Below, piece after piece: positions 42,945 through 51,733 of a DNA stretch of 64,000 nt. The notes under the pieces are model-generated. The model was not told where the DNA came from. It saw nothing but the letters and a program-made list of their open reading frames with translations, and did not search any database. Each line of letters starts with the position of its first letter. Positions within the stretch are counted from its first letter, which is position 1. The stretch comes from Phycisphaeraceae bacterium (GTDB taxonomy: Bacteria; Planctomycetota; Phycisphaerae; Phycisphaerales; UBA1924), in contig JAHBWV010000001.1 in assembly GCA_019636845.1 (NCBI GenBank), positions 992,001 through 1,056,000 on the forward strand, in the 5' to 3' direction. The position numbers were made by a program, and so were the translations under genes.

Positions 42945-43680
42945 TCCCAAGCAGGATCAGGGAACAGGACCGCTCTCGCCGCCGATGGAGTTTCTCAGCG
43001 CGTGCGGCGAGCTGGGCATCGAGTTCGAAGCCGGTGATGTCGGCAGATTGGGTGAATACCTGCGTCTGATGCTCGAAGCGAATCGGACGATGAACCTGAC
43101 GGCGATCACAGACCCGACGCTGGGATGGATCCGGCACATCCAGGATTCGCTGACGCTGATGCCGTTGCTGGCGGATCTTCCGCCCGGGGCGAGAGTGATC
43201 GATGTGGGGTCGGGCGGTGGGTGTCCAGGTGTTCCGCTTGCTGTGGCGATGCCCCATCTCTCGTTTGCGCTGCTTGAGGCGACAGGAAAGAAGGCCGCGT
43301 TCCTTGAGTCGGTCGCTTCGACAATCGACCTTCAGAATGTGACGGTCTTGAATGGTCGAGCGGAGACCTTCGCGGCGTTCAAGTCTCCGCACCGGGAGGC
43401 ATACGACGTTGCGGTCGCGAGGGCCGTGGGGCCGCTGGCCGTGGTTGCCGAGTTGACCGTGCCGTTCGTCAAAATGGGCGGTAGAGCGTTGCTGATCAAG
43501 GGGCAGAAGGCGGACGCGGAACTCGACGCCGCGGCCGGTGCTCTGCGGGCGTTGAACGCGGTGCATGCCGGAACGGTGGACACGCCGACGGGACGCATCG
43601 TGGTGCTGGAGAAGCGGGTCGCTACCCCCAGGACGTACCCGAGACGCGACGGGGAGCCGAAGCGGGTGCCCCTACGCTGA
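42928..43680 (+). CDS. rsmG: 16S rRNA (guanine527-N7)-methyltransferase RsmG
   Basis: Methylates N7 of G527 in 16S rRNA. The fold's SAM motif is 'VIDVGSGGGCPGVPLAVAMP', with the family's 'NLTAITDPTLGWIRHIQDSL' upstream and 'VAVARAVGPLAVVAELTVPF' downstream. 250 aa is a little longer than usual. The ATG at 42928 lies inside the last codons of rodA, and a second in-frame ATG at 42934 could be the true start. Such overlap suggests translational coupling with the cell-wall genes. A helicase gene follows six bases after its stop. Confidence 0.9.
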   Translation: MVMTNSPKQDQGTGPLSPPMEFLSACGELGIEFEAGDVGRLGEYLRLMLEANRTMNLTAITDPTLGWIRHIQDSLTLMPLLADLPPGARVIDVGSGGGCPGVPLAVAMPHLSFALLEATGKKAAFLESVASTIDLQNVTVLNGRAETFAAFKSPHREAYDVAVARAVGPLAVVAELTVPFVKMGGRALLIKGQKADAELDAAAGALRALNAVHAGTVDTPTGRIVVLEKRVATPRTYPRRDGEPKRVPLR

Positions 43681-43686
43681 ATCTCG

Positions 43687-45831
43687 ATGCTCACTTCACG
43701 CGAGATCCTGAGTGACAACGGGCCGATCTCGGCCGCCCTTGGTGGGCGGTTTGAGGCACGCGATGAGCAGATCCGCATGGCGGTTGCCGTTGAGCGTGCG
43801 ATGGAGCAGGGTACGCACCTCGTGGTGGAAGCCGGAACGGGCGTCGGGAAGAGCTACGCGTACCTTGTGCCGGCGATCCGTCGTGCAATCCAGAAGAAGC
43901 AGCGCGTGGTGATCGCGACTCACACGATCTCGCTCCAGGAACAGCTGATGGAGAAGGACATCCCGCTGCTTCTTGGCACGCTTGACGTAGATGAGCAGCG
44001 AGGATGGGGACCAGAGTCTGATGTCAAGGCGGTGCTCGTCAAGGGCCGCGGGAACTACGTCAGCGTGCGTCGGCTTCGGCTGGCATCGGAGAGACAAGAC
44101 AGATTGTTCTCGGATGCGGCGGCGAAGCGATCTCTGCATGTGATCGAAGACTGGGCGTATGAGACCGCTGACGGCTCTCTGTCTTCGCTGCCGCCGCTTG
44201 AGCGTCCCGGCGTGTGGGACAAGGTCCAGTCCGACTCTGCGAACTGCATGGGTCGGCGTTGCCCGACATACGACCGCTGCTTCTACCAGTCGGCTCGTCG
44301 CGAGATGGACGAAGCCAACATCCTTGTGTGCAATCACGCCCTGTTTTTCAGCGATCTGGCGCTGCGTGCAGAGGGCGTCGGCTTTCTACCGGAGTATCAC
44401 CATGTGGTTCTTGACGAGGCGCACACGGCCGAGGAGGTTGCCAGCGAGCACTTCGGGCTGCATCTGACAGAGGGGCGTGTGATGCACCTGCTCACTACGC
44501 TCTACCAGCGGCGTTCCGGCAAGGGCTATCTGCCGCAACTTGGGCTTCAGTCTGACGATGCGGGTGCTATCGACCGCGCGGTGCATCTGGTCCTTGAGGC
44601 GGAGACATCCTGTCGCGCCTTCTTCGCCGAACTTCTTGCCCTTGTGCAATCCGGTAAGCTGAAAAACGGGCGAATTCGGTCGCCCGATCTGATCGACAAT
44701 CCGCTCACACCGGCAATGAACGCTCTGGCTCTTCGCCTGAAGCAACTGCGAGAGACTATCAAGAATGAACCAGATCGCTTCGAGTTGAACGCGTACATCG
44801 AGCGAGCGGATCGGATGGCAAAGGAGTGCCGCGCACTCGTCTCGCAGTCTCAGCCGGGGTGCGCTTACTGGATTGATGCGTCTTCGGGTGATGGTGAGGA
44901 GAGCGAGTTCGCCTCGATCCGTCGGGTTGGGCTCTCGTGCTCTCCGATCGATGTGGGTCCGCTGCTGAAGGAGCGGTTGTTCGATGCGGGTCACTCGGTC
45001 ATCCTGACAAGCGCGACGCTCTCGACCCGGTCTGTCGCTCGAGACGCGCCGTATGAGCATGTCGAGGCGGCCTTTGCACACACGCTCACGCGGCTCGGCT
45101 GCGAGGGCGCGGAACTCATCCAACTCGGCAGCCCCTTCGATTACGCCCGACAGGTCGAGCTTGTTATCGATCGGGCGACCCCGGCTCCCAAGGTGTGGAC
45201 GCAGAAGAACGGCCGCCACAGTGAACGCACCAAGGCCATAAAAGAGTACACGGACGCCCTCGCGGATCGCGTGCTGCTCCATGTGAAAGAGTCTCAGGGT
45301 GGGGCGTTCGTGCTCTTCACCTCGTTCTCGACTCTCTTTGCCGTCGGCGAGCGTCTGGCTGCTCCGCTTGCCGAGGAAGGGCTTCCGCTGCTTGTACAAG
45401 GCAAGGATGGATCAAGGTCAGATATCCTGAGACGCTTCCGCCAGGATGAGCGAAGCGTTCTGCTCGGAGCGGCATCGTTCTGGCAGGGAGTCGATGTCCA
45501 GGGACGCGGACTTCGGAACGTCATCATCACGCGACTTCCGTTCGATCCTCCTGATCGCCCTCTGGTCGAAGCACGGATGGAGCGGATCGCTTCCAAGGGT
45601 GGAGATCCCTTCAGGGAGGATTCGATCCCGAGGGCCTTGATCCGATTCAAGCAGGGCTTCGGTCGCCTTATCCGCTCCAGGAAGGATCGTGGGCGCGTCG
45701 TGGTGCTCGATTCAAGGATCGCATCGTCCGTCTACGGTCGACTCTTTGTGGCGGCGTTGCCCGAGGGCGTGCCGATCAGGGTCATCGAACCCGGCAGGCG
45801 ATCCCCTCGCGAAGAGATGTACGATGATTGA
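43687..45831 (+). CDS. DinG/XPD-like ATP-dependent DNA helicase (superfamily 2)
   Basis: 714 residues. Walker A 'EAGTGVGKS' at 48-56, motif Ia 'ATHTISLQEQL', DEAH box 'HVVLDEAHTAEE' around 235-245, and late motifs 'LLGAASFWQGVDVQGRG' and 'ALIRFKQGFGRLIRS' (motifs V and VI). The iron-sulfur region has Cys187, Cys192 and Cys198, but the position of the first Cys ligand ('GRGNYVS') is Ser126, so the cluster may be absent or held differently. Related enzymes unwind DNA with 5'-3' polarity and act on replication-repair intermediates. It lies six bases downstream of rsmG in the same operon. Confidence 0.88.
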   Translation: MLTSREILSDNGPISAALGGRFEARDEQIRMAVAVERAMEQGTHLVVEAGTGVGKSYAYLVPAIRRAIQKKQRVVIATHTISLQEQLMEKDIPLLLGTLDVDEQRGWGPESDVKAVLVKGRGNYVSVRRLRLASERQDRLFSDAAAKRSLHVIEDWAYETADGSLSSLPPLERPGVWDKVQSDSANCMGRRCPTYDRCFYQSARREMDEANILVCNHALFFSDLALRAEGVGFLPEYHHVVLDEAHTAEEVASEHFGLHLTEGRVMHLLTTLYQRRSGKGYLPQLGLQSDDAGAIDRAVHLVLEAETSCRAFFAELLALVQSGKLKNGRIRSPDLIDNPLTPAMNALALRLKQLRETIKNEPDRFELNAYIERADRMAKECRALVSQSQPGCAYWIDASSGDGEESEFASIRRVGLSCSPIDVGPLLKERLFDAGHSVILTSATLSTRSVARDAPYEHVEAAFAHTLTRLGCEGAELIQLGSPFDYARQVELVIDRATPAPKVWTQKNGRHSERTKAIKEYTDALADRVLLHVKESQGGAFVLFTSFSTLFAVGERLAAPLAEEGLPLLVQGKDGSRSDILRRFRQDERSVLLGAASFWQGVDVQGRGLRNVIITRLPFDPPDRPLVEARMERIASKGGDPFREDSIPRALIRFKQGFGRLIRSRKDRGRVVVLDSRIASSVYGRLFVAALPEGVPIRVIEPGRRSPREEMYDD

Positions 45832-45839
45832 TCGTAACC

Positions 45840-45845
45840 TATAAT
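45840..45845 (+). promoter_or_regulatory. Candidate -10 box before the phosphomutase gene
   Basis: A perfect TATAAT lies just after the helicase stop codon, about 107 bases before the start of the phosphomutase. I see no good -35 hexamer at the normal distance. It may start an independent transcript for the phosphomutase. Confidence 0.35.
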
Positions 45846-45952
45846 GGGTATATTTGGGACTTTCGCTCTCGATCGCGCTACCCTTGGCACCTGATACGGG
45901 TCGCCGGGTGCTCTCTTTGGGCGTTCGGAGGCGCGTTCTCTTGGAGCACTAC

Positions 45953-47386
45953 ATGCTGGGACGCATCTTCAAGGCGTACGACGTTCGAGGCACATATCCC
46001 GACCTATTGAACGATCAGATGGCATGGCAGATCGGATTCGGTGTAGCGAAGTTCTTGCTGAGCGAGGCGAAGGCCGCGGGGGAAACGACGCCGATGATGC
46101 GCAACATCATCGTCGGTCGGGATATGCGCACATCCAGCCCGTCACTTTCGAAAGAGCTGATCTCGGGCATCAATACCTTCGGCGCGGATGTGATCGATGT
46201 CGGTCTCGTTGACACCCCGTTCGTGTATTTCGCGATCAATCATCTTGATTGCGCTGGTGGCGTGATGGTAACGGCGAGCCATAACCCGCCCCAGTACAAC
46301 GGGTTCAAGGTCTCGAAGCGGAAGGCGAAGCCAGCAGGGGAATCTACCGGCTTGGGCGAGGTGCGCAAGCATGCAGCGATGGTCGAGCGTGCTGCCGCAC
46401 TCAATGCGAGCGGCGGACAGACTGGGCGGGTCGAGAAACGGGACCTTTGGGCCGCGTACACACAGCATGTGCTCGGCTTTCTCGACCTGCACGGCAGGAA
46501 GATCAAGGTTGTCGTGGATGCCAGCAACGGCATGGCCGGCACGATGTGTCCCAAGATCTTTGGAAAGAACGGGTCGAGCGTTCCGGGTCTGACGATCGTC
46601 GAGCTCAACTTTGAGAACTCGAAGGGCCAGTTTGTTCACGAGCCGAATCCGTTGGTAGCGGCCAACCTGAAGCAACTTCAAGAGTCAGTCGTCAAGGAGA
46701 AGGCAGACCTGGGTATCTGCTTCGACGGCGATGCCGATCGCTGTGTCGTGGTGGACGAGAAGGGGAGCATCGTCGGGTGCGATCATCTGACCGCGGTGCT
46801 TGCAAGGCAGTTCCTGGCCGAGACGCCGGGAGCGGCCGTCGTCTATGACCTGCGATCCACCAAGGCGGTCGAAGAGGACATTCGGGCTGCCGGCGGCAAG
46901 CCGCTGAGAGGTAGAGTCGGGCATGTTTTCATGAAGGCGCTTCTCGCGGAGAGTCGCGGCGTGTTCGGCGGGGAGCTCTCCGGCCACTTTTACTTTCGCG
47001 ACAACTTCAACGCCGACTCCGGGGCGATCGCGATGGCGACCGTGTTGTCCGTGCTCGCAAAGAGCGGGAAGAAGATGAGCGATCTGATCAAGCCGGTCGC
47101 GCGTTACGTGCAATCGGGCGAGATCAACTTCGAGATCGAGGATAAGGACGGCGCACTCGCGAAACTGAAGCAGACGTATGGTCCCGGCACCGCGGCGAAC
47201 GCGTCGATCGACGATCTCGACGGCGTGACCATCGACTGCTTCTCCACGAAGGGCTGGTGGTGCAACGTCAGGAAGAGCAATACCGAGCCGCTGCTCCGCC
47301 TGAACGCCGAAGCGAAGAGCCAGTCAACACTCGATAGGATCATCGCGGAGCTGGCCCCGTTACTCGGAAAGCGTGTCGACCATTGA
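45953..47386 (+). CDS. Phosphomannomutase/phosphoglucomutase
   Basis: Interconverts hexose 1- and 6-phosphates, feeding GDP-mannose or UDP-glucose synthesis. All four family sites are visible: the phosphoserine loop 'VTASHNPPQYNG' (Ser109), the metal site 'CFDGDADRC' (Asp258, 260, 262), the sugar-specificity loop 'GELSGHFYFRDNF', and the phosphate-binding loop 'VRKSNTEPLLRLNAEA'. 477 aa fits the ManB/AlgC group. The start is the ATG at 45953 with TTGGAG upstream; the open frame continues further up without similarity. It is likely a supplier of activated sugars for the glycan clusters elsewhere in the window. Confidence 0.92.
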   Translation: MLGRIFKAYDVRGTYPDLLNDQMAWQIGFGVAKFLLSEAKAAGETTPMMRNIIVGRDMRTSSPSLSKELISGINTFGADVIDVGLVDTPFVYFAINHLDCAGGVMVTASHNPPQYNGFKVSKRKAKPAGESTGLGEVRKHAAMVERAAALNASGGQTGRVEKRDLWAAYTQHVLGFLDLHGRKIKVVVDASNGMAGTMCPKIFGKNGSSVPGLTIVELNFENSKGQFVHEPNPLVAANLKQLQESVVKEKADLGICFDGDADRCVVVDEKGSIVGCDHLTAVLARQFLAETPGAAVVYDLRSTKAVEEDIRAAGGKPLRGRVGHVFMKALLAESRGVFGGELSGHFYFRDNFNADSGAIAMATVLSVLAKSGKKMSDLIKPVARYVQSGEINFEIEDKDGALAKLKQTYGPGTAANASIDDLDGVTIDCFSTKGWWCNVRKSNTEPLLRLNAEAKSQSTLDRIIAELAPLLGKRVDH

Positions 47387-47452
47387 CGCCCGGCTCGTAG
47401 ATCTGTTCGTTGTTGGTGGAACATCTCCTTCTGATCGGAGTAGGCGCCCGCG

Positions 47453-49018
47453 ATGAACACAAGCACTTTTTTCGATCACTGGCGCATCGCCGAGAATCCG
47501 TTTCGAGGCGAGGAAGCCAGAAGCGACACCGTCTTCGCGAAACTTGCCGGCGCCTCCTCGGGCACGAGTGGCTCCGGAGGTGCTGCGGGCGCGGCACTCG
47601 TCGGTTCGCACGCCGTTCACTCGGACTTCGAGAAGATCGTCGGAGAACTGACGCGTCCCTCGTCGTCCATCGTGTTCGGAGAGAAGGGGAGTGGAAAGAC
47701 CGCGATCCGCATGCAGCTTGCCGAACGTGTGGCTCGCCACAACCAGAACTCGCCCTCGCAACGCGTGTTTCTTGTTCCTTACGACGAGTTGAACGCAACG
47801 CTCGATCGCCTGCACACACGTGCCGGAGGGAAGGACTCTCTCAGGACTTTGCAGCAGATCCGTCTCGTGGATCACATCGACGCGATCATCTCGAGCGCAG
47901 TGACCCGTCTGGTTGACCGGCTGACCGGTCTTGGACCGTCGAGAGTAGAGAGCGACTTGCAGAAAGCGTTTCGGCGCCTGCCGAAGCTGGCACGGAATGA
48001 CGCTCTGATTCTTCAGGCCGTGTACGACTCGTCCGACCTTGCGACGGACAGGACGCGTCGGGTCGCGAAGCTGGCGCGGGTCTTTCCCCCTCGTGACGCG
48101 CTGGCTTGGGCTCTTGCGGTCGCGATCGGGTGGTTGCCGCTCGGTGCTGTTGTTGCCTGGTTTCTGATCGAGCCGCCCGAGACGCAGCTCTGGGAGACCG
48201 TTCTTCCCGGAGTGGGCATCGCGTGCGCCGCACTCTATGTTGGGATTCTCGTAGGGCGTTTCGTTTGGCGACCGCTCTCGGTTGCGCGTTTAGCCCATCG
48301 GCTCGGTCGGCAGATCAGGACGCTCGGGCGGTCTGATTCGTCGCTGACACGATCCTTGTCCCAGTTGAGGGCACAAGATCGAGCTCCGTCGCGGCTCCCG
48401 GTCACCGATTCTGACGAGCAGCGATACGCGATGCTCGATCGGTTGCGAGGTGTACTCGCAGGGCTCGGGTATCCTGGAGTCATCGTTGTGATCGACCGCG
48501 TGGATGAGCCCACGCTTATTGCCGGAGATGCCGAGAAGATGAGGGCGTTCGTCTGGCCGATGCTGAACAACAAGTTCCTGCAGCAAGAGGGGCTCGGCGT
48601 CAAGATGCTGTTGCCGATAGAGCTGCGGCACGCGTTGTTCCGCGAGTCGAGCGCGTTTTTCCAAGAGGCCCGACTCGATAAGCAGTCACTCGTGGAGCGT
48701 CTGAGCTGGACCGGTCCGATGCTGTACGACCTCTGCGATGCGAGATTGCGAGTTTGCCTTGCACCAGATGCTCCGGGCATAGCGTTGCTCGATTTGTTCG
48801 CAGAGGATGTCACTCGTCAGGACCTGATCGATGCACTCGATCAGATGCACCAGCCCAGAGACGCCTTCAAGTTTCTGTACCGCTGCATCAGCGAGCATTG
48901 CTCGAACGTCACGACAGAGCAGGGGCAGTGGCGGATCCCGCGTCTGGTTCTTGAGACCGTCCGCAAGCAGGAGTCGGAGCGGGTTCAAGGGCTTTATCGG
49001 GGCATCCGGCCCGCCTGA
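47453..49018 (+). CDS. Membrane-anchored P-loop NTPase of unknown function
   Basis: 521 residues. Walker A 'GEKGSGKT' at 76-83 and a Walker B-like 'VIVVIDRVDEP' near 345-355, split by two membrane segments ('LAWALAVAIGWLPLGAVVAW' and 'VLPGVGIACAALYVGILVG', about 215-275). The N-terminus 'HWRIAENPFRGEEA' resembles the start of other AAA/STAND-type ATPases with the 'xxNPF' pattern. Layout (P-loop, two central membrane helices, Walker B) is like KAP-type NTPases, but I cannot confirm the family. It follows the phosphomutase by 66 bases and is followed by a 352-base gap. Role unknown. Confidence 0.75.
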   Translation: MNTSTFFDHWRIAENPFRGEEARSDTVFAKLAGASSGTSGSGGAAGAALVGSHAVHSDFEKIVGELTRPSSSIVFGEKGSGKTAIRMQLAERVARHNQNSPSQRVFLVPYDELNATLDRLHTRAGGKDSLRTLQQIRLVDHIDAIISSAVTRLVDRLTGLGPSRVESDLQKAFRRLPKLARNDALILQAVYDSSDLATDRTRRVAKLARVFPPRDALAWALAVAIGWLPLGAVVAWFLIEPPETQLWETVLPGVGIACAALYVGILVGRFVWRPLSVARLAHRLGRQIRTLGRSDSSLTRSLSQLRAQDRAPSRLPVTDSDEQRYAMLDRLRGVLAGLGYPGVIVVIDRVDEPTLIAGDAEKMRAFVWPMLNNKFLQQEGLGVKMLLPIELRHALFRESSAFFQEARLDKQSLVERLSWTGPMLYDLCDARLRVCLAPDAPGIALLDLFAEDVTRQDLIDALDQMHQPRDAFKFLYRCISEHCSNVTTEQGQWRIPRLVLETVRKQESERVQGLYRGIRPA

Positions 49019-49370
49019 ACACGGGCTCAAAGACCTTCATTGATTGTCGCTCGCGCTGATTCGGGAACCGACGCATTCTTGCCGTATGGCGGACAGGCAT
49101 CGCGGTCGCATGACGCTCCATTCTGAGCGGCATGGCTTCTGCCAGCATTCGCCTCGCTTCACTCTCGTGGCAGGCGACCATCACGCCCATGGTGATCAGG
49201 TGCAGGTCTTGCTCAATGGTCGTGTGGTGAACCCGGACAACGATCGAAACGCTGCCGGAAGGTCGGTCTCTTCTCACTGTGAATGGTGTGCGAGTGCTCA
49301 TCGATCTCAAGCAGCCCGGCGGGGAGTCGACCACTCTCAGTGACGAGCATCACGATGACGAACTGAATCA
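49019..49370. other. 352-base gap without a convincing gene
   Basis: No frame here has both a supported start and family resemblance. One plus-strand frame is open after a stop at 49228-49230 and reads 'EGRSLLTVNGVRVLIDLKQP', which looks protein-like but has no usable start codon. It may be a decayed gene fragment or chance. Confidence 0.4.
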
Positions 49371-50273
49371 TCAACGCGCCGGATACTTCCACTCAACACC
49401 GGGCTTGTACCCGATTGCGGTGTAGAGCTGCTCGCGTGTCTGCATCTCACCAAGCAGCTGCTCAACGCTCCCTGTCTCCCGAAGTGTCGCGAGCCCGCGG
49501 CTCACAGCACCCATCGCGACCCGCAGCATTGAAACGGGGTAGATGACGATCGAGTAACCGATCTCACCAAACCGTTTCAACGGAATAACCGGTGTCTTGC
49601 CGAACTCCGTCATGTTCGCGAGGAGGAAGTATCGCATGCCCGGCTCGACCTTGCTTCGAAGGAGCGAGGCAAAGCGGGCAAATTCATCTTCACTCGCAAG
49701 GCCCTCTGGAAAAATCATGTCCGCGCCGGCATGCAGATACGCCGCGGCACGCTCCACTGCGGCATCGAAACCATCGACGCCACGCGCGTCGGTTCGAGCA
49801 CAGATAATAAAAGATGGATCCGGAGACTCTCCGGCGGTCTCAGCTGCTGCTCGGATCTTTTCGCACGCGTGTTCGAGCGGCACGAGCTTCTTCCCGTCGA
49901 GGTGTCCGCATCGCTTGGGAAAGACCTGATCCTCGATATGCAGCCCGGCCGCTCCGGCACGCTGATACTCGACGACTGTCCGACGAACCATCTCCGACTC
50001 GCCGAACCCGGTGTCGGCATCGGCGATGAGGGGCAGGCCACTGGCACGGTACGACTCATGGATCGCACGGACGAAATGATCGAGTGTCAGGATTCCGACA
50101 TCGGGGACGCCTGCGGCCACGCTCGTAGCTGCGCCGGAGATATACGCAGCTTGGAATCCGGCATCACGGATGGCCAGCGCACACAGTGCGTTGAACGCTC
50201 CCGGAGCCGCGACGACTCCACGGGACATCAGTTCACGCAGTCTGGCCCCGGGAGACATGGTTGCTGTGTCCAT
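49371..50273 (-). CDS. prpB: Methylisocitrate lyase-like protein (PrpB, isocitrate lyase/PEP mutase family)
   Basis: PrpB splits 2-methylisocitrate to pyruvate and succinate in the methylcitrate cycle. Visible: 'GAFNALCALAIRDAGFQAAY', the metal site 'LIADADTGFG' (Asp85, Asp87), the catalytic 'KRCGH' at 120-124, 'ICARTDARGVDGFDAAVERA' and 'LLANMTEFGKTP'. 300 aa is normal for PrpB. Other members of the superfamily (such as oxaloacetate or carboxyphosphonoenolpyruvate enzymes) are similar, but KRCGH and 'TEFGKTP' favour PrpB. Neither prpC nor prpD is in the window, so the pathway context is missing. It is divergent from the M28 peptidase. Confidence 0.87.
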   Translation of the reverse strand: MDTATMSPGARLRELMSRGVVAAPGAFNALCALAIRDAGFQAAYISGAATSVAAGVPDVGILTLDHFVRAIHESYRASGLPLIADADTGFGESEMVRRTVVEYQRAGAAGLHIEDQVFPKRCGHLDGKKLVPLEHACEKIRAAAETAGESPDPSFIICARTDARGVDGFDAAVERAAAYLHAGADMIFPEGLASEDEFARFASLLRSKVEPGMRYFLLANMTEFGKTPVIPLKRFGEIGYSIVIYPVSMLRVAMGAVSRGLATLRETGSVEQLLGEMQTREQLYTAIGYKPGVEWKYPAR

Positions 50274-50351
50274 GGACCATCATAGTGGCGGCGCTCTGAG
50301 CTGGCATCTCGGGGCATCGCGGCGACCTTCGAGTGCGGGTAGACTGCTGAC

Positions 50352-51689
50352 ATGAGACGAACTCTACATGGTGTGATGTGCTTGTCGGCGGCATTGATGG
50401 TGCGAGTTCCTGCTGCGGGAGCGGTCGTGCCGGCACCACGGGCCACCGATGCGATGGCCCGAATTACCCCTGAGGGCGTTCGTCACGCGGTTGAGATGCT
50501 CGCGTCCTTTGGCACACGTCACACGCTGAGCGATGCGGTCTCCGAGACACGCGGCATCGGGGCGGCGCGGCGTTGGATACGAGGAGAACTCGAGGGAGTC
50601 CAGCCGCCCGGTCGACTGAGGGTGTTTGATGAGACCTTTGTCGCGCCGAGGGGTCCACGTATCGATGTGCCGACGGAATTGGTCAATGTGATCGCGGTCC
50701 TGCCGGGATCAATGCCTGAGGCGGCCAACCGAAGGTACTACGTGGTCGGTCACTACGACAGCCGCGCGAGCGATCAGATGAACCGAGAGATCGACGCGCC
50801 CGGTGCGAATGATGACGCCTCGGGTGTTGCAGTTGTGATCGAGTGTGCAAGGGCTCTCGCCTCAGAACGGCTGGATGCCACCATCGTCTTCCTTGCGACA
50901 CCCGGTGAGGAACAGGGGTTGCTCGGAGCGCACTACCGGGCATCACGTGCAAAGTCAGATGATGAAGACATCCGCGCGGTTCTGAACAATGACATCGTCG
51001 GTGATCCGATGGGGGAGCCGGGTCTGATCCGGGTCTTCAGCGAGGGCATCCCTCGGAATGCGACTGCGGAAGAACTCGCGCGGATTCGGGGGCTCTCAGC
51101 CGAGAGTGACGGCGGAAGCAGGCAGCTTGCTCGCTATGCGGAAGAAGTGGCGGCGATCGAGTCATGTGCAGTGAGACCGATGATGGTCTTCAGGCCAGAC
51201 CGATTCCTCCGTGGCGGGGATCATTCAGCGTTCAATGAGCGGGGATTCAGCGCGGTCCGATTCACGGTCGTACACGAGGACTATGACCGGCAGCACCAAG
51301 ACGTGCGAGAAGAACGGGGGCGTCGGTACGGGGACACCGCTGAGCACGTGGATTGGGAGTACCTGGCGGGCGTGGCGAGATTGAACGCGGCTGTCCTTCT
51401 GCATCTTGCAAACGCTCCATCGACACCCGCGAATGTGCGGATCGTGACCGCGCAATTGGAACGATCGACTACCCTGCGCTGGCAGGCTAGTCCTGAGCCG
51501 GACGTTGCGGGGTACAGGGTCGTGTGGCGCGACACAACCGAGCCGAGATGGACACACTCCGCGGATGTCGGGAACGTCACAGAGGTGACGCTGCCTCTGA
51601 ACAAGGACAATGTCTTCATTGGTGTCAGGGCGTACGACAACGATGGCTACCAGAGTCCTGTCGGCTTTGCGGGCGAAGCTCGGGACTGA
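50352..51689 (+). CDS. Secreted M28-family zinc peptidase with C-terminal fibronectin-like domain
   Basis: An exported aminopeptidase-type enzyme (445 aa) with a signal peptide at about 1-24. The two-zinc site residues are visible: His134/Asp136 in 'VVGHYDSRASD', Asp in 'GANDDASGVAVV' (about 154-155), Glu pair in 'TPGEEQGLLGAHY' (186-187), Asp in 'LNNDIVGDP' (214) and a His in 'RGGDHSAFNERGFSAVR'. After about 360 a fibronectin type III-like beta domain follows ('TTLRWQASPEPDVAGYRVVW', 'VTLPLNKDNVFIGVRAYDND'). Probably degrades extracellular peptides for nutrition. It is divergent from the PrpB gene. Confidence 0.88.
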   Translation: MRRTLHGVMCLSAALMVRVPAAGAVVPAPRATDAMARITPEGVRHAVEMLASFGTRHTLSDAVSETRGIGAARRWIRGELEGVQPPGRLRVFDETFVAPRGPRIDVPTELVNVIAVLPGSMPEAANRRYYVVGHYDSRASDQMNREIDAPGANDDASGVAVVIECARALASERLDATIVFLATPGEEQGLLGAHYRASRAKSDDEDIRAVLNNDIVGDPMGEPGLIRVFSEGIPRNATAEELARIRGLSAESDGGSRQLARYAEEVAAIESCAVRPMMVFRPDRFLRGGDHSAFNERGFSAVRFTVVHEDYDRQHQDVREERGRRYGDTAEHVDWEYLAGVARLNAAVLLHLANAPSTPANVRIVTAQLERSTTLRWQASPEPDVAGYRVVWRDTTEPRWTHSADVGNVTEVTLPLNKDNVFIGVRAYDNDGYQSPVGFAGEARD

Positions 51690-51733
51690 TGGCGGGAGTT
51701 GGGAAACCGGGCCCCATTCGATGAGCATCGTGC

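Noticed and set aside
41508-42950. Long minus-strand frame (480 aa) opposite PBP2 end and rodA
   Set aside because: Shadow of two well-supported cell-wall genes; the translation is rich in Arg, Pro, Gln and Asp without motifs.
48909-49334. Minus-strand frame of 141 aa over the gap after the NTPase gene
   Set aside because: It overlaps the end of the NTPase gene in antisense and its translation resembles no protein family; start unsupported.
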